From contig NW_024040374.1 of assembly GCF_014851395.1 (NCBI RefSeq), positions 22,049,695 through 22,113,694 on the forward strand: 64,000 nucleotides of DNA, written 5' to 3'. The position numbers were made by a program, and so were the translations under genes. The stretch's first letter is position 1, and each line of letters opens with the position of its first letter. The DNA is from Micropterus salmoides (lineage: Eukaryota > Chordata > Actinopteri > Centrarchiformes > Centrarchidae). The notes below the pieces were generated by a model. That model had not been told where the DNA came from. It saw only the letters and a program-made list of their open reading frames with translations, and searched no databases. Shown one piece after another: positions 49,098 to 60,689 of the stretch.

Positions 49098-49626
49098 GTT
49101 CATATCTTCATGTAATCTGCTTCTCTAGGTGTGTAAAAAGGTGATTGCATTCCTCTGATTTAAATATAAGTAAACTATGTCAGTGTCTGGGTTGGTTGCT
49201 TCTTCAATGCTTGTTTGTTTACTGTTCTTATTCTTTCATCTGTCTTAAGGCTGATTTGCTGTGATGCGGGTGTGTGCAGGTTTCCCCTGGTAACGCCGGA
49301 TAACTCCCGTGTTTCAACGCAAGTAGCAATGCAAAGGGTGCAGAAAGGGCTCAAAATGTCTGTGAGAGAGCCTTCACCAACATGATGCCCAGGATACATG
49401 CATGCGTGTGACAGCAAAGTGCATTTTAATGTTACCCTAACCCTTTCTTGCCCAGTTGAGCGTGCAGAGACACATAATCAAAAAGTGAAAGTTTAAGACT
49501 GACAAGTACAGAGACAGAGAGGCTGCTTTGTCTGTCTCTCAGATTTCTGACACGATTTTGGACCACCTGCTTTTCTGGATACTACTCAGCCACTTCACTA
49601 AGTGAAACTTTGCTAGCAATCCGAGG

Positions 49627-49960
49627 TTTTCAAATAAACAGCTCAGGCTTTCTGTGAGTTTTATTCAAGTCTTCTGCAGAAGGACTCACAGCAACACGCA
49701 TTCTACACACGAATGAGTGAGGAGAGCTCAGTGAGCCTGTTATTTATCCAGCTTTAGGGTCAATCATATCATCCCACAGAGACAAGTTGTCCCTGAAGTC
49801 TGGATAACACGGAGAACAGAGATATTTTGACTGTTACGTTTACACAGATTCAGTGCCACATCACAGACGAGTTTCCCTAAGTCCAGGGTACATGCAATAT
49901 GTTTGGAATTCCCATTACAAAACTTAGTTTGAGTTTTATGGGTACACAAACACAAGACCA
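49627..49960 (-). mobile_element. solo or partial retroviral LTR, minus strand
   Basis: The first part, read on the minus strand, matches the 3' part of the LTR at 41.5-41.7 kb ('ttctgcagaagacttgaata' and 'ctgtttattt'). It lies opposite in orientation to that copy. No internal retroviral sequence was found next to it. The right border is uncertain. Confidence 0.6.
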
Positions 49961-50344
49961 GTTGTCTTTGGTGTGGATCTATCTACACAGCCCACTGAAA
50001 CATTTGTTTGAGTTCTGTGACAACTACACGAATCACTGAAACCATAGTTTCCAGATGCAGGTTTTATCTACAATTTTGTCATGTCACAGTTAGGAAACTC
50101 ATGCCCTGGTTAAATTCATTATTAATTGATTGAGCTGATAGTTTAGCATTATAACTTTTTGAAAAGAAAAACTTATATATAGGTACATGTACATATATAT
50201 TTAACTTACATTCAATAATAACATAATAGTTTTATTTGAAGAGCACTTTTCGTGCAAAAACCAAAAAGTAATTTCCAAAGAAATAAAGATGTCAATTGTT
50301 GAGAAAGGCCTGTAAAAGTGTATTATAATATATAATATAATTTA

Positions 50345-51477
50345 ATAATACAACACAGTAACAATCCTTTTGCTTGAGAACATTTTAGATCCAGGGAAGG
50401 TATTTTGATACTGCCAATATCAGCCCATTCTTTCTTACAGACCTCCAGTTTGACAAAAGGCACGTCCACCACTTGCAGTAGGTTGTAGTACTTGAGACCG
50501 GTCTTGGTCTTGAGACGATTTTTTGATGGTCTTGGTCTTGTCTCAGACTCGACCACCTTTTTACTTGGTCTTGTCTCGGTCTTGGACATTGAGGTCTCGG
50601 GATTTTATTTCAAGACCAGTCAAGACCGTAACTTTGGGAATATCAATAAATTGCTTTTTCATTGTCTGATTTATTTGTGAACATCCAAACTCTGATTGGA
50701 TGTAAAACTTATTGCTTCAAATACAACCAATAAACCTTAAAACGACTGCCCCCCCCCCCCCCCCCCATGCTTATGTTGATTTCAGCTCTTAGTGTTTGTA
50801 TGTGGGTGTTGTAATGGGAATGTGGACCTTTCAGATCAATTTGAGAAGTACTTATGATCTTGTTTCACATTGTATTGTGTGTCATGTATTGTGGGGAACT
50901 GGTCTTGGTCTTGACTCAGTCTCGCCCTCCCTCGGTCTTGGTCTCGACTTGGTCTCAGCCCCTAAAGGTCTTGGTCTTGTCTTGGTCTCAATAAACTCTG
51001 GTCTTGGTCTTGACTTGGTCTCGGATTGGGCGGTCTTGACTACAACACTAACTTGCAGTACATCAAAAGCTTTACGACGACTTCCAGTCCAACCCCATCC
51101 AGCTACACGGCACTTTTCTTTATCTTTTATTTTAATATCAGTCTTGGGAAGTTGAGTCGGTTGAACTCTTTTGAGGGGAAGTAACTCACTGGCGGTCACA
51201 GTGCGGTCACAGTGCGCAGCAGTGACCACAAAGTCTTAACTGATAAGGAATCCTCCACATACATGACCCCTGTTGTTCAGCACTGAGGCCATAAACAGCA
51301 TTAAGATCTCCGGGGTCATTTTACCATTTATGATTTCACCATGTGCTAAAAAGAAAAGAGGAAAAAAAGGATGAGTTAATGTAGCAGGTATAGACAAGAG
51401 ACATTAAACCAGATTTGGTAATCTTACGATTAAGTCTAAGACATGTCAGAAGATAAAAAAGCAGAAACTTGCATCAT
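50345..51477 (-). pseudogene. granzyme-like serine protease E, heavily broken
   Basis: This is a C-type copy. Exon 1 (from 51477) has lost 11 nt just after the start (MMQ then out of frame). Exon 2 (about 51344-51186) carries a stop in place of Glu in FLISEDF, and an 11-bp duplication (GGTCACAGTGC twice, 51193-51214). Exon 3 and the start of exon 4 are deleted: intron 2 joins directly into exon 4 at about 51175. Exon 4 (KRVQPTQLPKTD ... AGWGWTGS) is interrupted at 51050 by a 572-bp transposon and resumes at 50478. Only a short end of exon 5 remains at about 50360-50410. Its TATA region is deleted. Confidence 0.88.
50479..51050. mobile_element. hAT-like MITE inserted in exon 4 of pseudogene E
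   Basis: The ends are TAGGTTGTAGTAC (left) and, as reverse complement of the right end, TAGTGTTGTAGTC. The flanks are an exact 8-bp duplication ACTTGCAG (50471-50478 and 51051-51058), the hAT hallmark. The inside is built of repeated 'gtcttggtctt' words in both orientations and a C-run (50749-50766). It has no transposase. Confidence 0.88.
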
Positions 51478-51774
51478 GCTGGGAGCAAATTCAGCCTGTT
51501 GTCTTTGGGATGACAATCAGTTTTCTCAATGAGTTTTCATCTGCTTCACCATGACTTCATAAGCCACATCCTCTGTGCATCGGTGCAACCTTTAATTATC
51601 TTGTAATGATGAGTGCCTGCGGTCAGTAAAGACATGAAGCATAAATATATAAAGCCTTCGGTTCTGCCTCAGCAGCCTGAAGCACATAAATACGTTATAT
51701 GATCAGCACATGATGAGTTTAACAGTCTGTGATTTAACCCATCTACTCTTCTTAGATCTTCCTCTCTCACTGTT

Positions 51775-53412
51775 TGGATGCCACTTTGCTCAAAAAGCTC
51801 TCACTTGACCAACTCAAGTTGAAAACTATCGACCAGTGTCTCTTCTACCATTTTTATCCAAAACTATTGAACGGGCAGTATTCAAACAGGTCTCTGAATT
51901 CTCCTCCTAGATCCATATCAGTCTGGTTTTAAGAGTGCCCACTCTACTGAAACGGCTCTTCTGTCTGTAACAGAAGCCCTAAGTTCAGCTAAAGCTGCAG
52001 CCCAATCCTCGGTTCTTATCCTGCTTGACCTATCAGCTGCCTTTGACACAGTCAACCTCAGGATCCTGCTATCCACTCTCTCAGCAATGGGTATCTCGAG
52101 TAAAGCACTCCTGTGGTTCGAATCCTACCTCTCGGGGCGTTCCTACAATGTTTTGCGGCAAGGACAATTATCCTCCTCCCTCTGCTTCTCCACAGGGGTG
52201 CCCCAAGGCTCAGTGCTAGGGTCTGTTCTCTTCTCAATTTACACCACCTCACTGGGGCCGATCATTTGCTCGCACGGCTTCTCTTACCACTGCAATGCAG
52301 ACGATACGCAAATCTACCTATCCTTCCCGCCAGGCGATCCCACTGTCTCCGCGCGGATCACGGGCTGTCTCTCGGACATATCTGCATGGATGAAGGCTTG
52401 CCACCTTCAACTAAACCTCTCTAAGACTGAACTCTTGGTCATTCCGGCCAAGCAATCTATCCACCATAACATCAAACTACAAATTGACTCCTCAACCATC
52501 ACTCCAACTAGGGTGGTGAGAAACTCATGATTGATGACCAGCTTACCTTTTCAGACCATGTTGATGCTGTCTCTCGGTCATGCCACTTTGCTCTATACAA
52601 CACAAGGAAAATCAGGCCCTACCTCACTCAGTACGCCACCCAGCTTCTGGTATAGGCCATGGTTATCTCTTGCCTCGACTATTGCAATGCCCTCCTAGCA
52701 AATGGTTCAGAACGCAGCAGCGCGTCTGGTTTTTGATCAACCTAAAAGGACTCATGTCACTCCATTACTCAGTGACCTCCACTGGCTCCCCGTGGCCTCC
52801 AGAATCAAATTCAAGTCACTAATGCTTGCATACAGAGTGACTACTGGGTCTTCACCCATCTACCTAAACTCCATAATACAAACTTACATTCCTTCTCGCC
52901 CGCTACGCTCCTCCAACGAACGCCGCCTGGCTCTGCCATCCCTTCACACAAAGCAATCCCAGTCCCGGCTATTCTCATTTGTGACACCATGATGGTGGAA
53001 CAAGCTACCATACGCCATCGGAGCAGGGGCGTCCCTCTCTACTTTCAAGAAGCTCTTTAAAACTCATCTCTTCCGAGAACACTTCCTCTTATAACACCTC
53101 TAACTCCTAACCTCTAACATGCACTTCCTGTGCTCTTCTTCTTCTATCCCCTTAGTATCTTGTACTGATTGCACTTTTTTTGTATTGATTGCACTTTTTG
53201 TTAACTCTTACTTCCTTCCCGAGGTATTTATCCCATTGATGTGATATGTACTATGAGCTCTTACTAGTATTTATTGCTGCTCTTACTAGTATGTATTGTC
53301 AGGTGTAGATCTGTATTTTATGCTCTGTTGATGCTTGTATGTTGTTCCTCAAATGTAAGTCATTTTGGATAAAAGCAGAGTAAATGTAAATGTAAATGTA
53401 AATGTGTAAAGT
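51775..53412 (+). mobile_element. L2/CR1-type LINE, truncated and frameshifted
   Basis: The plus-strand frames read NYRPVSLLPFLSKTIERAV-like sequence at 51810-51890 and LLDLSAAFDTVNLRIL at 52020-52070. Next are VPQGSVLGSVLFSIYTTSLG (52087-52530 frame) and the catalytic box CNADDTQIYL (Asn for the usual Tyr). FKSLMLAYRV and LRSSNERRLALPS follow further on. Several frameshifts and stops break it. The 3' UTR with 'gctcttactagtatttatt' and an (AAATGT)n end is the same family as 9106-9427. Confidence 0.88.
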
Positions 53413-53715
53413 GGAGCATGTTCACGTGTATTATAAACTGACTGATGTTACTGTAGGCTGGCCCTGAACAAGTATGTGTTTATTAAATGGGAAAGGAATA
53501 TGTGAACTGGAGGTAGCCTACGTCTCAATGAAAGGTATGAATCCAACATATTTATGTAATAATTCCCACATAACAAGAACATAATGAAAAATGTTTTGAA
53601 AAGTGTGGAAGCATGCAGAGATGAGCAAATAGATTTAAAACAGTGCATTTACGTAGTGTTTATGCATCATTTGATAAAACAGTAAAAATGTTCCACAAAG
53701 TTTCACTGGTGACAT
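53413..53715. repeat. duplicated upstream block of protease E
   Basis: It is collinear with about 62745-63030 upstream of G ('actgtaggctggccctgaa', 'aacatatttatgtaataatt', 'atgttttgaaaagtgtgga'). It therefore belongs to the tandemly duplicated unit. No coding content. Confidence 0.85.
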
Positions 53716-54960
53716 GTACAACTTTAGTGAACTGTAAGTAGGAAGACACAGGTAAAATATAAGGTTACATATTTTACACATTGCTTGTGTCACAGTCAAA
53801 AATCTAACTTTTTCTACAACCTTTTTCATTTTGAGGGCTTGGGATGGCGCTGTGGAGACAGGGACACGCGCAAATATTTCAGGAGAGGAAGAATTTCTGA
53901 ATTTTTTGATGACGCACAGTTAATAAGACGGACAGCGCAAACATAAACTTTGTCAGCGAGTCATCTCACAACTGACTTTACACAGTAATGCGTTTTCAGT
54001 TAAATTGAAGGTGGTGATAATGCTTTGTTTATTTGTCACAGGAGAAACGCAGCAATGCTGATGATTTTGGTCGTCATAACCATCAGTAAGCTGAATAGTA
54101 ATGGAAACAATTATAAATTTATAGTGAAAATTGTGTTACAAAACATACATAAATATAGTCCATCACAGTAGGAATGTCCTGTCTTTAGCACACAGCACAA
54201 AAGACACCAGCTTGTTCCACAAAGTCAGATTATGGTTAAAATAGCATGATCAGCAGAGGGCATGCCTAGGACACAGAGAGGGGGAGCATTGCAGGCAAAA
54301 AACAGACATCAGTCAAGAAACAGTCATCAGTGATTATCCTTAATCAGTATTAATAATCATTTTAATCATTCTTCATCATTTTATTATCTTTAATCAGTAT
54401 CAATAAGTAATCATTCTTAATTCAGAATTGTTAATCATTTTATTATTTATTTATTAGTTAGTATTAATCATTAATCATTCTTAATCATTTTCTTTTTACC
54501 TAGATGCACCTTGTCTTTGCTTATAAGTGCTGTACTGTAGTCATGAATACAATAACAAGCTCACTGTGGTTAAGATCCTTGAGTGGGAGCATTGGCTGCA
54601 GACACTGAGACTATGCGCGCCTTGTTCAGCTGTTATCTACTGTAGATTTATGACTGCAGGAGAGGCTGCAGGTGTTCAAAATCAATTGCAAGAGAGGGAA
54701 AGAGGTGTATGAATAGCCACTTCCTGTGAGCAAATTATTAATAATTTTAAATTTAATTTACAAAGGAAAATTTCATTTCATGAAAAAAAAATTTCATGAA
54801 AAATTCCAAAGAAATGTTGTCGTAGTTATTACACTACAACACCACCATTACATTTTTTTCTGTCGGGCACCCCCTAGAGGCAGCTCACGCTCCCCCAGGG
54901 GTGTGCGCGCTGGGTTGGCGCACAACACTTGGGATTCGCTGTATTAAAGGACAGAGAACA
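53716..54960. other. spacer between E and F, one possible orphan exon
   Basis: Apart from a short signal-peptide-like frame (listed separately) I see no gene. ATTAATCATT words are reiterated at 54330-54500. The right end (about 54860-54945) is a GC-richer piece that abuts the truncated intron 4 of pseudogene F. Confidence 0.5.
54055..54085 (+). other. possible orphan signal-peptide exon
   Basis: ATG opens MLMILVVITI and runs straight into a consensus donor (A|GTAAG) in phase 1. This is the form of the first exon of many secreted or immunoglobulin-type receptor genes. No second exon was found downstream, so it may be a relic or chance. Confidence 0.2.
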
Positions 54961-54963
54961 TAC

Positions 54964-56985
54964 CTGACAGAATCCTTTTTTTGTGCCATATCCACCTGCA
55001 CAGATAACATTGGCAGGAAGATGCCCCCATTTCATCTTACAGACTTCCAGGTTAATGACAGATACTTCCACCACTCTCAGGTCATTAACAGCAACACTAG
55101 TTGTAGTCCTACCTCATCCAGCCACACTGCACTTTTCTCCATCTTTCAAGCTAATTTCAGTCCTGGGAAGTTGGATAAGCTGTACTCTTCTGCTCAGCTG
55201 AACTGCACTAGACAGCTGGAGACAAACAAAATAATAAAATATCAATTAAAAACTGTCTGGACTCTTCATCAGACTTCAGTTAAACAATTGTTACAAGTTG
55301 GAGCTGATGAATCATGAAACTGAAGGTTATTGTTAGCATTGTTACAGTATATGTATTGGTAGCTGCCCTGAATAGTTTTGATAGGATGTGATTTTTCTAG
55401 AGTTTTAAATAAAATTATTGCATTTCAGGGACATTTTAATTTTATCCTGTTAGATGTTTTATCCCCGCTTTTTACATTTACTCTCCCTGGAAGAATTCTT
55501 TTTAAATCACAGCTTAAATACAAATAATTTGACTGTAAGATATCATCTGGGACTACATGGGTTCAATGTATTAACTTAAGAGCATGATGTCATTCCCTGT
55601 TCCAACATTGTCATAAGATTGGGTTTTGCACTTCTTTTCAATATATCTCTCTGTTTCTTCAGCCTTGAGATTGAAGGTGCCAAGAACAACATGAAAATAA
55701 GCACTTTTTAGCTAACTCGGGTACATTTACATTGTTTTAATGTTGATTAATGTACACTGTCCCCTTTCAAATAAATAAATAAAGAAAGAATGTGAAAGAT
55801 TCTATGGAAAGATTGCTGAAAAAGTTATTTGTGAAGTTATCAGTGGATTTTCTAAAATTTTACCACCAACAAAACAAAGCAAAAACTTATATATTTCTTT
55901 TGAAAATAGTGGATTTGTATAACCTAAATATTTTTTATTTGACTTCTATTTACATTTTATTAAAAAAACATCGGAAGCATTAGCATTGTCATTATGGGCG
56001 TTTTAGCAGGCTGGCAATTTTGATCTTTATAACATTCCTACCATTTACAATGTTTCTAGCCTGGATGAACACATTACAAGATGTTCTTTGTTACAATGCA
56101 GGAATATTTGCTTTGAAGATCGCTTTGAAGTATATTCGAGGCTAGTAAGCAAGTGTTATACTTTCTACTGCTACTACAGCTAGACATTCACCCCCAATTA
56201 CATGTCATGGCACCGCAGACCGCAAGAACTAATTGGTCTTCTGGGTAGCATCCCATTTCCTCCAAGCTCACAGGAAGTGCTCCGTACAAAGCAAAAACTT
56301 AGTGGATTTGTATAACCTAAATATTTTTTATTTGACTTCTATTTACATTTAATAAAAAAAACATCGGAAGAGTGTGATGCCCTGTGGGGTCAGGAGTGGG
56401 TGTGGCCTATCTCTCACTTCCTTGTAGAGGAAGAGCTGAATGTGGTAACTCTGGGCAACTGGGCTAAGTGCCCTGTAGGCTATTTGTAACTCTGTCTTCT
56501 CATTCTGCAGGAGGTCGTTGCTGGGCTGAGGATGGACGGACCTCTCTGCTAACATCATTTAATCTGTTTCCCTCCACAGGTTCCACCTTCGCCTTGGTTT
56601 CTTTCATGTTGTTTTAGTTGATAGTTATTATTTCTTGCACATTACAACACCCTCACACACATTTTCCAACAACAGCCTTAATTTGGTTAATTTTGGTTTA
56701 AATAAACATATTTATTCATAAACACGTGTTAAACTTCTACCATGGTGTGTCTTCCTTTTGTTGTGGCCTTTTGAGCCAGGTCATAACAAGTAACTCACCT
56801 GTCGGCTTATTCCCCACCTATGATTTTACCCCCAAGTACTGCAAAGATAAGTAAAAATCTATATTCAGTTAATGTCCAATTAAATATACGGAGGATAATA
56901 AAAAGATTGTGTAATTTTACTTTTGTGTTTGAGAATTGTTAGAACATGAAAAAGCAGAAGTTTGAAATAGCAGACCATGCTTGAT
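54964..56985 (-). pseudogene. granzyme-like serine protease F, heavily broken
   Basis: This is a B-type copy. Exon 4 (55215-54964) is complete apart from a stop at Trp141 (AGW to AG-stop, TGG to TGA) and a three-nt loss shortly after. It ends PANVICAGGYGTKKGFCQ. Exon 5 is missing: homology stops in intron 4 at about 54945. Exon 3 survives in part (about 55690-55574) with its donor deleted. Exon 2 is reduced to about 34 nt (56849-56816). Exon 1 (about 56985-56928) has its start codon changed to AAG and is frameshifted in the signal peptide. About 1.1 kb of foreign and duplicated sequence lies between exons 2 and 3. The TATA box survives. Confidence 0.88.
55871..56372. repeat. direct duplication around an insertion inside pseudogene F
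   Basis: Roughly 85 bp ('gtggatttgtataacctaaa' through 'aaaaacatcggaag') occurs at about 55908-55977 and again at about 56302-56372. About 310 bp of unrelated sequence lies between. It corresponds to intron 2 of D, so the copy arose inside the pseudogene. Confidence 0.8.
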
Positions 56986-57030
56986 GCCAGCAACTTAACT
57001 GACTTGTCTTCTTGGGGGTGTCAAATGGAC

Positions 57031-57039
57031 CTTTTTATA
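57031..57039 (-). promoter_or_regulatory. TATA box of pseudogene F
   Basis: TATAAAAAG on the minus strand, at the same place as in B and D, although the gene behind it is destroyed. Confidence 0.6.
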
Positions 57040-57436
57040 CAGCAGTTTGCTTTCTTGGAAAGTGTGATTATCGTCTATTTTATCTTTATATCATTCTAAA
57101 CACATCCCTTTTTGCATTGCAAGTTTGCACATTTGCAACTTGTTGTGTTATCTTTGCATCACCCTCCAATTATCTTTGGGGTCAATTTGACCACATTCAA
57201 TGTTTAACGTCTCACATTGTCAACACATTGACATAATTCTTTGCTTCATATTTGCAGTATTTGTTCTTTTTGGTACATGTCTCAGATCAGAATCAAAATT
57301 CTCAAAAATACTTGTTCAACCTCCACATCATCTAGTCACTGATGCACATCATAAAAGCAATTTCTCATTCTTTTGAACAAGCTGCAAATGCTTTGACACA
57401 TTTATGCAAATGATTATGTACATTTGTCTGCTGTTT

Positions 57437-58075
57437 CACTAGCAAGGACCACAATCAACAGGTATGATTAAATGATTTATTGAGTAACGAACAGAAGATG
57501 TATGAAGCTTGCAGTAGCTGAACAGACATTAGAAAGCGATGTGGGGAAGCTACGATAGGGAAATCCACCGTAGCACCCGGGCACGACGGGACCCCTATAA
57601 GACCTATGGAGAGGAGGAAGGAGATCAGAGGCAGGACAGAGAAAGGGGTGGGAGGGAGGGATGCAGGATACAAGGGAGAAGGGGAGGACTTAGGATGTGT
57701 GGGTATTTATGGAAATGCTGGCGATGACGTGCTTGATGTGTGGTCCCGCTCCTGAAACTCTGCTAATTAGCACCACTTCCCACATTATCAATTGCTTATG
57801 TCATGCTCTGTGCTGAATAGTCTTTCCCCCCAAAACATCTAGGCATAAGTTCACTGCATAAGTCAATACATGCAAAATGGTTGAACTCGTAATAAAAGCA
57901 TATTTTCTATACATGTCTGTTAGGCTTTTTTTGTAAATGAATTGATGAAGATATCAGTTGAGATGTGGATGAGAATCTGTGGCCCGACGGGAACATAGTG
58001 TTTACCATGTTTACTTTCTAATTTTGTAATGTTTTCTGGAAAATAATCTTGTCTTTTTCTTTTCTGTATAACAAT
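57437..58075. repeat. dispersed repeat-like spacer, no gene
   Basis: It starts 'tttcactagcaaggaccac', a phrase that also starts the insertion at 58556, so the two are related at least at this end. The purine-rich part at 57600-57710 gives spurious frames. No domain was seen. Confidence 0.4.
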
Positions 58076-58555
58076 GACTTACTCTGTCCAAATTATAGTA
58101 CAACCAGTAAAGCTTTGGTGATCCCCGAATTTTTCCTCCAGTGCCACTGTGAGGTTGACATTTCTGTTTTGCTTTTGAGTGTCTTCACAGTTATTGGATG
58201 GATTGTCATGAAATTTCTGCCGACATTCATGTCCTACTGATGAAAATAACTTTGTTGATCCCTTAAATGTTTTCATCAGATGAAAATTTGACTTTGTCCA
58301 ATACTTTTTTTCTGACCACACATTTGCTAAACTAATGATATTCCCATCAGCCTCAGCTGCACTATACTGTTAAGGGCTAATATCAGCATGCTGCCACACA
58401 AAAATAAGATGGCGAACATGGTAAACATCACATCTGTTAAACATCAGCATGTTAGCATTGTCATTATGGGCGTTTTAGCAGGCTGGCATTTAGCTCAATG
58501 TACCACTGTGCCTAACAGAGATTATTCTTACTCTTTGTTACATCACTACTAATAC

Positions 58556-59190
58556 TTCACTAGCAAGGACCACGCCACAGCGATGTGTGATTTGAAGGTA
58601 CATGCAAATATGGAATGCATGGATTGTGGAGGATGGATTGATGCATGTATAGGGGAAGGATGATGATGGAAGAAGGATGTCGTCTGGCTGGTCTGAGAGG
58701 GTGTACAGAAGATCGGGCAGAGAGACTCAGTGTGGGGTTTCCATCTCGGAAGTGTTTTCGCCCGAGTTTATTTCAAGCCCCACCAGACGGTACCTAGATG
58801 AGACATGAGAGAGCTGTGCCCTCATTGAATAGGAGGGGATGAGGGATGATGGGATGAGGGAAGCAGGGATGATGGGATGAGGGAAGCAGGAATGAAGGGA
58901 TGAGAGGAGCAGGGAAGAGGGGATGAAGGCAAAAGGGAAGACAGGATGAGTGGATGTGTGTAGGGATGAATGGATGAAGGGAAGGGAAAGGGGAGGGTTG
59001 GTCGAGCGATCTGGAACAAGTGCACTGTTAAGCGTGTGCCGCTGAGCGTAAATCGTTGTCTGACTTGTGTCAAGCCTGCCCAAACAAGTGGGGCATGCTG
59101 AGCGGAGCGCTATATGTAGCCTTGACAGTTATTGGAGGTGTGGTTGAGGCGTGGCCTCACTCCCGAACCTAAGTTAACAAATTAACTTCA
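58556..59190. repeat. insertion with minisatellite in the right duplicate
   Basis: It is absent from the collinear position in the left copy (near 36290). It contains a minisatellite (about 58829-58985) of GGGATGA-type units of roughly 10-20 bp. The open minus-strand frames here come from that repeat. Confidence 0.6.
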
Positions 59191-60689
59191 TTTCTATAAA
59201 GTGCATATTGTTTAGAATAAATAACTGACAGATGTAGTTGTTATCTTTCAATAAGTTGAGCTGTTGAGAAAACTGTTATATTATTTTGGATGTTTTCTCA
59301 TCCAAATGATGCATACACACTATGTAAAACCACTGGTTAAATCAATTTGCTCTTCTTTTTCCACACTTTTCAAAACATTTTTCATTATGTTCTTGTTGTG
59401 GGAATTATTACATAAAAATGTTATAACATTTTGTTGACATCCAGGTTTAATTGTTGCAGTGTTTTATTCAACAATACTGACATCCTCAGAGTCAGCAGCA
59501 TGTTTTTTCTCTTCATCTCCACAGGCTTGATTGTGGCTAGTTCCTACTCTGTTTGCTCTGAGACTGCAGCCCCATCAGCTAATGCTTGCAGATCTTGTGG
59601 TGCATCAGGATGAAACATACACATGACCAGTATGAGACTGACTGCATGTTTCTGTTGCAAGACTCCTTTCACCCTTCAACATTATATTTTTACATTTTGC
59701 ATGTTTCACACTTTTAAACCCACTTTTTGAAAGCTGAAATGAGCTTTACTTTCTTGCCCAGTCGAGCGTGCAGAGACACACAAAATCAAAAAGTGAAAGT
59801 TCAAAAACTGGCATGTCCAGAGACTGAGAGTGGCCATTTTGTCTGTCCACCGAAACCACAGTTTTTCAGATTCAGGTTTTATCTACACTGTTCTCACAGC
59901 ACAGTTATGAAACTGATGCTCTAGTGAAGTTCCTTTCATTCTTAGTTCACAGATGATAGTTTAGCATTGTTACTCAGTCTGCTAATGTTTTATTTGACCT
60001 TAATCCTAAAAGATATGTTTAAATGAAGTGTCAAACATAAACATCTGTACATACACCAATATACCTACAGCACAAACCAAAAGAGGACTCTATGAAGAAA
60101 GAAAGATATGCTTATTTCATATTTGTGATTAGTCGCTCGTGTCTTTCACCTGTGCACTCCCTCCCTGCTTCTGTTCTGTGTACTCCATGTCCTGTTTCTG
60201 TGATTTAGATTATTTCTGCTCTGTTGGATTTACCTTTGTTTGGACTCTTGCCTGCTGTGCTCCATGTAAGCGTGTTTCACTTACACCACACCTGCATCTG
60301 CACTCAGCCAATCCTGACATATATACATATAAGAAAACATGTTATACATAACCTATATGTATATTTAACTTACATGCCATTTCTGTGTTCTGATGGAGAA
60401 TGTAACCACAGAAAAATAAAGTTATTTAAAGTAATTTGACAAAGAAGATTTATTTTGCATTTCAGAAAAAACACTGACAGAGCGACTTAAACACAACAAT
60501 AATAATTTTATTTATAGAGCCCATTTCAACACTTAGTCACTTACAAAGAAATGAGAAATAAAGATGCCAATTGTTAAGAAAGGCCATTCTGTAAAAGTGA
60601 GGTTAAGCAGACCTGATGCTAAGTGGAAAGCAGTTCCAGACCTGAGGAGCCATAACAATACTTTCAATAAATGTTTGCTGGATTGTTAC

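Noticed and set aside
58727..59083. Serine- and proline-rich minus-strand frames
   Set aside because: They translate a GGGATGA-type minisatellite. The repeat explains the open frame.
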